From Chloroflexota bacterium (GTDB lineage: Bacteria; Chloroflexota; Dehalococcoidia; DSTF01; JACRBR01), in the NCBI GenBank assembly GCA_025355835.1, contig JANXYW010000403.1:1-6451 (forward strand): a stretch of DNA of 6,451 nucleotides. Reading direction: 5' to 3'. Under the pieces are notes generated by a model. It saw only the letters and a list, made by a program, of their open reading frames with translations, did no database searches and was not told where the DNA came from. Both the position numbers and the translations under genes were made by a program. Positions 6,337 through 6,451 of this stretch are shown piece after piece. Position 1 is the stretch's first letter; every line of letters starts with the position of its first letter.

Positions 6337-6451
6337 ATGCACCACCTCAACATCCTCGAAACCGTCGGCCGCACGCCGATGCTCGAACTCAAGAGCCTCT
6401 CGCCGAAACCCGGCGTGCATCTCTACGCTAAGCTCGAAGGGTGGAACCCCA
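6337..6451 (+). CDS. Cysteine synthase / PLP-dependent beta-family enzyme (N-terminal part)
   Basis: The first 38 codons of a cysteine synthase (CysK/CysM family); the gene runs off the right edge. These pyridoxal-phosphate enzymes make cysteine from O-acetylserine (or O-phosphoserine) and sulfide or another sulfur donor. The translation MHHLNILETVGRTPMLELKSLS matches the family's N-terminal pattern (I..TVG.TP...L), and VHLYAKLEGWNP matches the strand leading into the PLP-lysine motif GSVKDR, which would lie just beyond the window. CysK and CysM cannot be separated from this fragment, and cystathionine beta-synthase shares the same start. The ATG at 6337 fits the family; only a weak GAAGAA precedes it, within a direct repeat. 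It is 430 bases after the glycosyltransferase on the same strand. Confidence 0.88.
   Translation, partial: MHHLNILETVGRTPMLELKSLSPKPGVHLYAKLEGWNP

Noticed and set aside
6111..6431. 106-codon plus-strand frame containing a CxxC motif (ICEICG)
   Set aside because: It crosses short repeats and overlaps the cysteine synthase start out of frame; one CxxC pair in repeat-derived sequence is not evidence for a zinc protein.

Overview
The window is bacterial and GC-rich, and it is mostly a conserved translation and transcription locus. On the minus strand, in transcription order, it reads tRNA-Thr(TGT), tRNA-Thr(GGT), tuf, rpmG, secE, nusG, rplK, rplA (cut by the left edge). On the plus strand, facing away from this cluster, are a GT-C type membrane glycosyltransferase broken by one frameshift and the first 38 codons of a cysteine synthase (cut by the right edge). 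The organism is best guessed as a member of the Chloroflexota or a similar GC-rich, uncultured lineage. That guess rests on gene order, the look of EF-Tu and the style of the intergenic repeats; it is inference and not proven here.

Layout: 1-294 rplA; 295-529 a repeat-filled spacer; 530-952 rplK; 953-1374 a 422-base spacer holding five tandem copies of a hairpin repeat plus a heptamer array; 1375-2010 nusG; 2019-2363 secE; 2376-2540 rpmG (too short for routine ORF lists); a hairpin at 2601-2634; 2653-3852 tuf; 4005-4080 and 4147-4221 the two threonine tRNAs; 4281-4356 a leader hairpin and a good sigma-70 type promoter for the cluster; 4523-5906 the glycosyltransferase; 5907-6336 a spacer without a convincing intact gene; 6337-6451 cysteine synthase.

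The genes from rpmG to nusG are tightly packed (8-12 bases apart), as expected for one transcript. EF-Tu delivers aminoacyl-tRNA, L33, L11 and L1 are large-subunit proteins, SecE is a translocon subunit and NusG couples RNA polymerase to translation or termination. The unusual part is not the genes but the DNA between them: a family of hairpin repeats has expanded inside an operon that is normally compact, and short heptamer-period arrays sit next to several gene ends. One repeat copy appears to supply the Shine-Dalgarno sequence of rplK. No defence system, CRISPR array, transposase or new multi-gene system was found.
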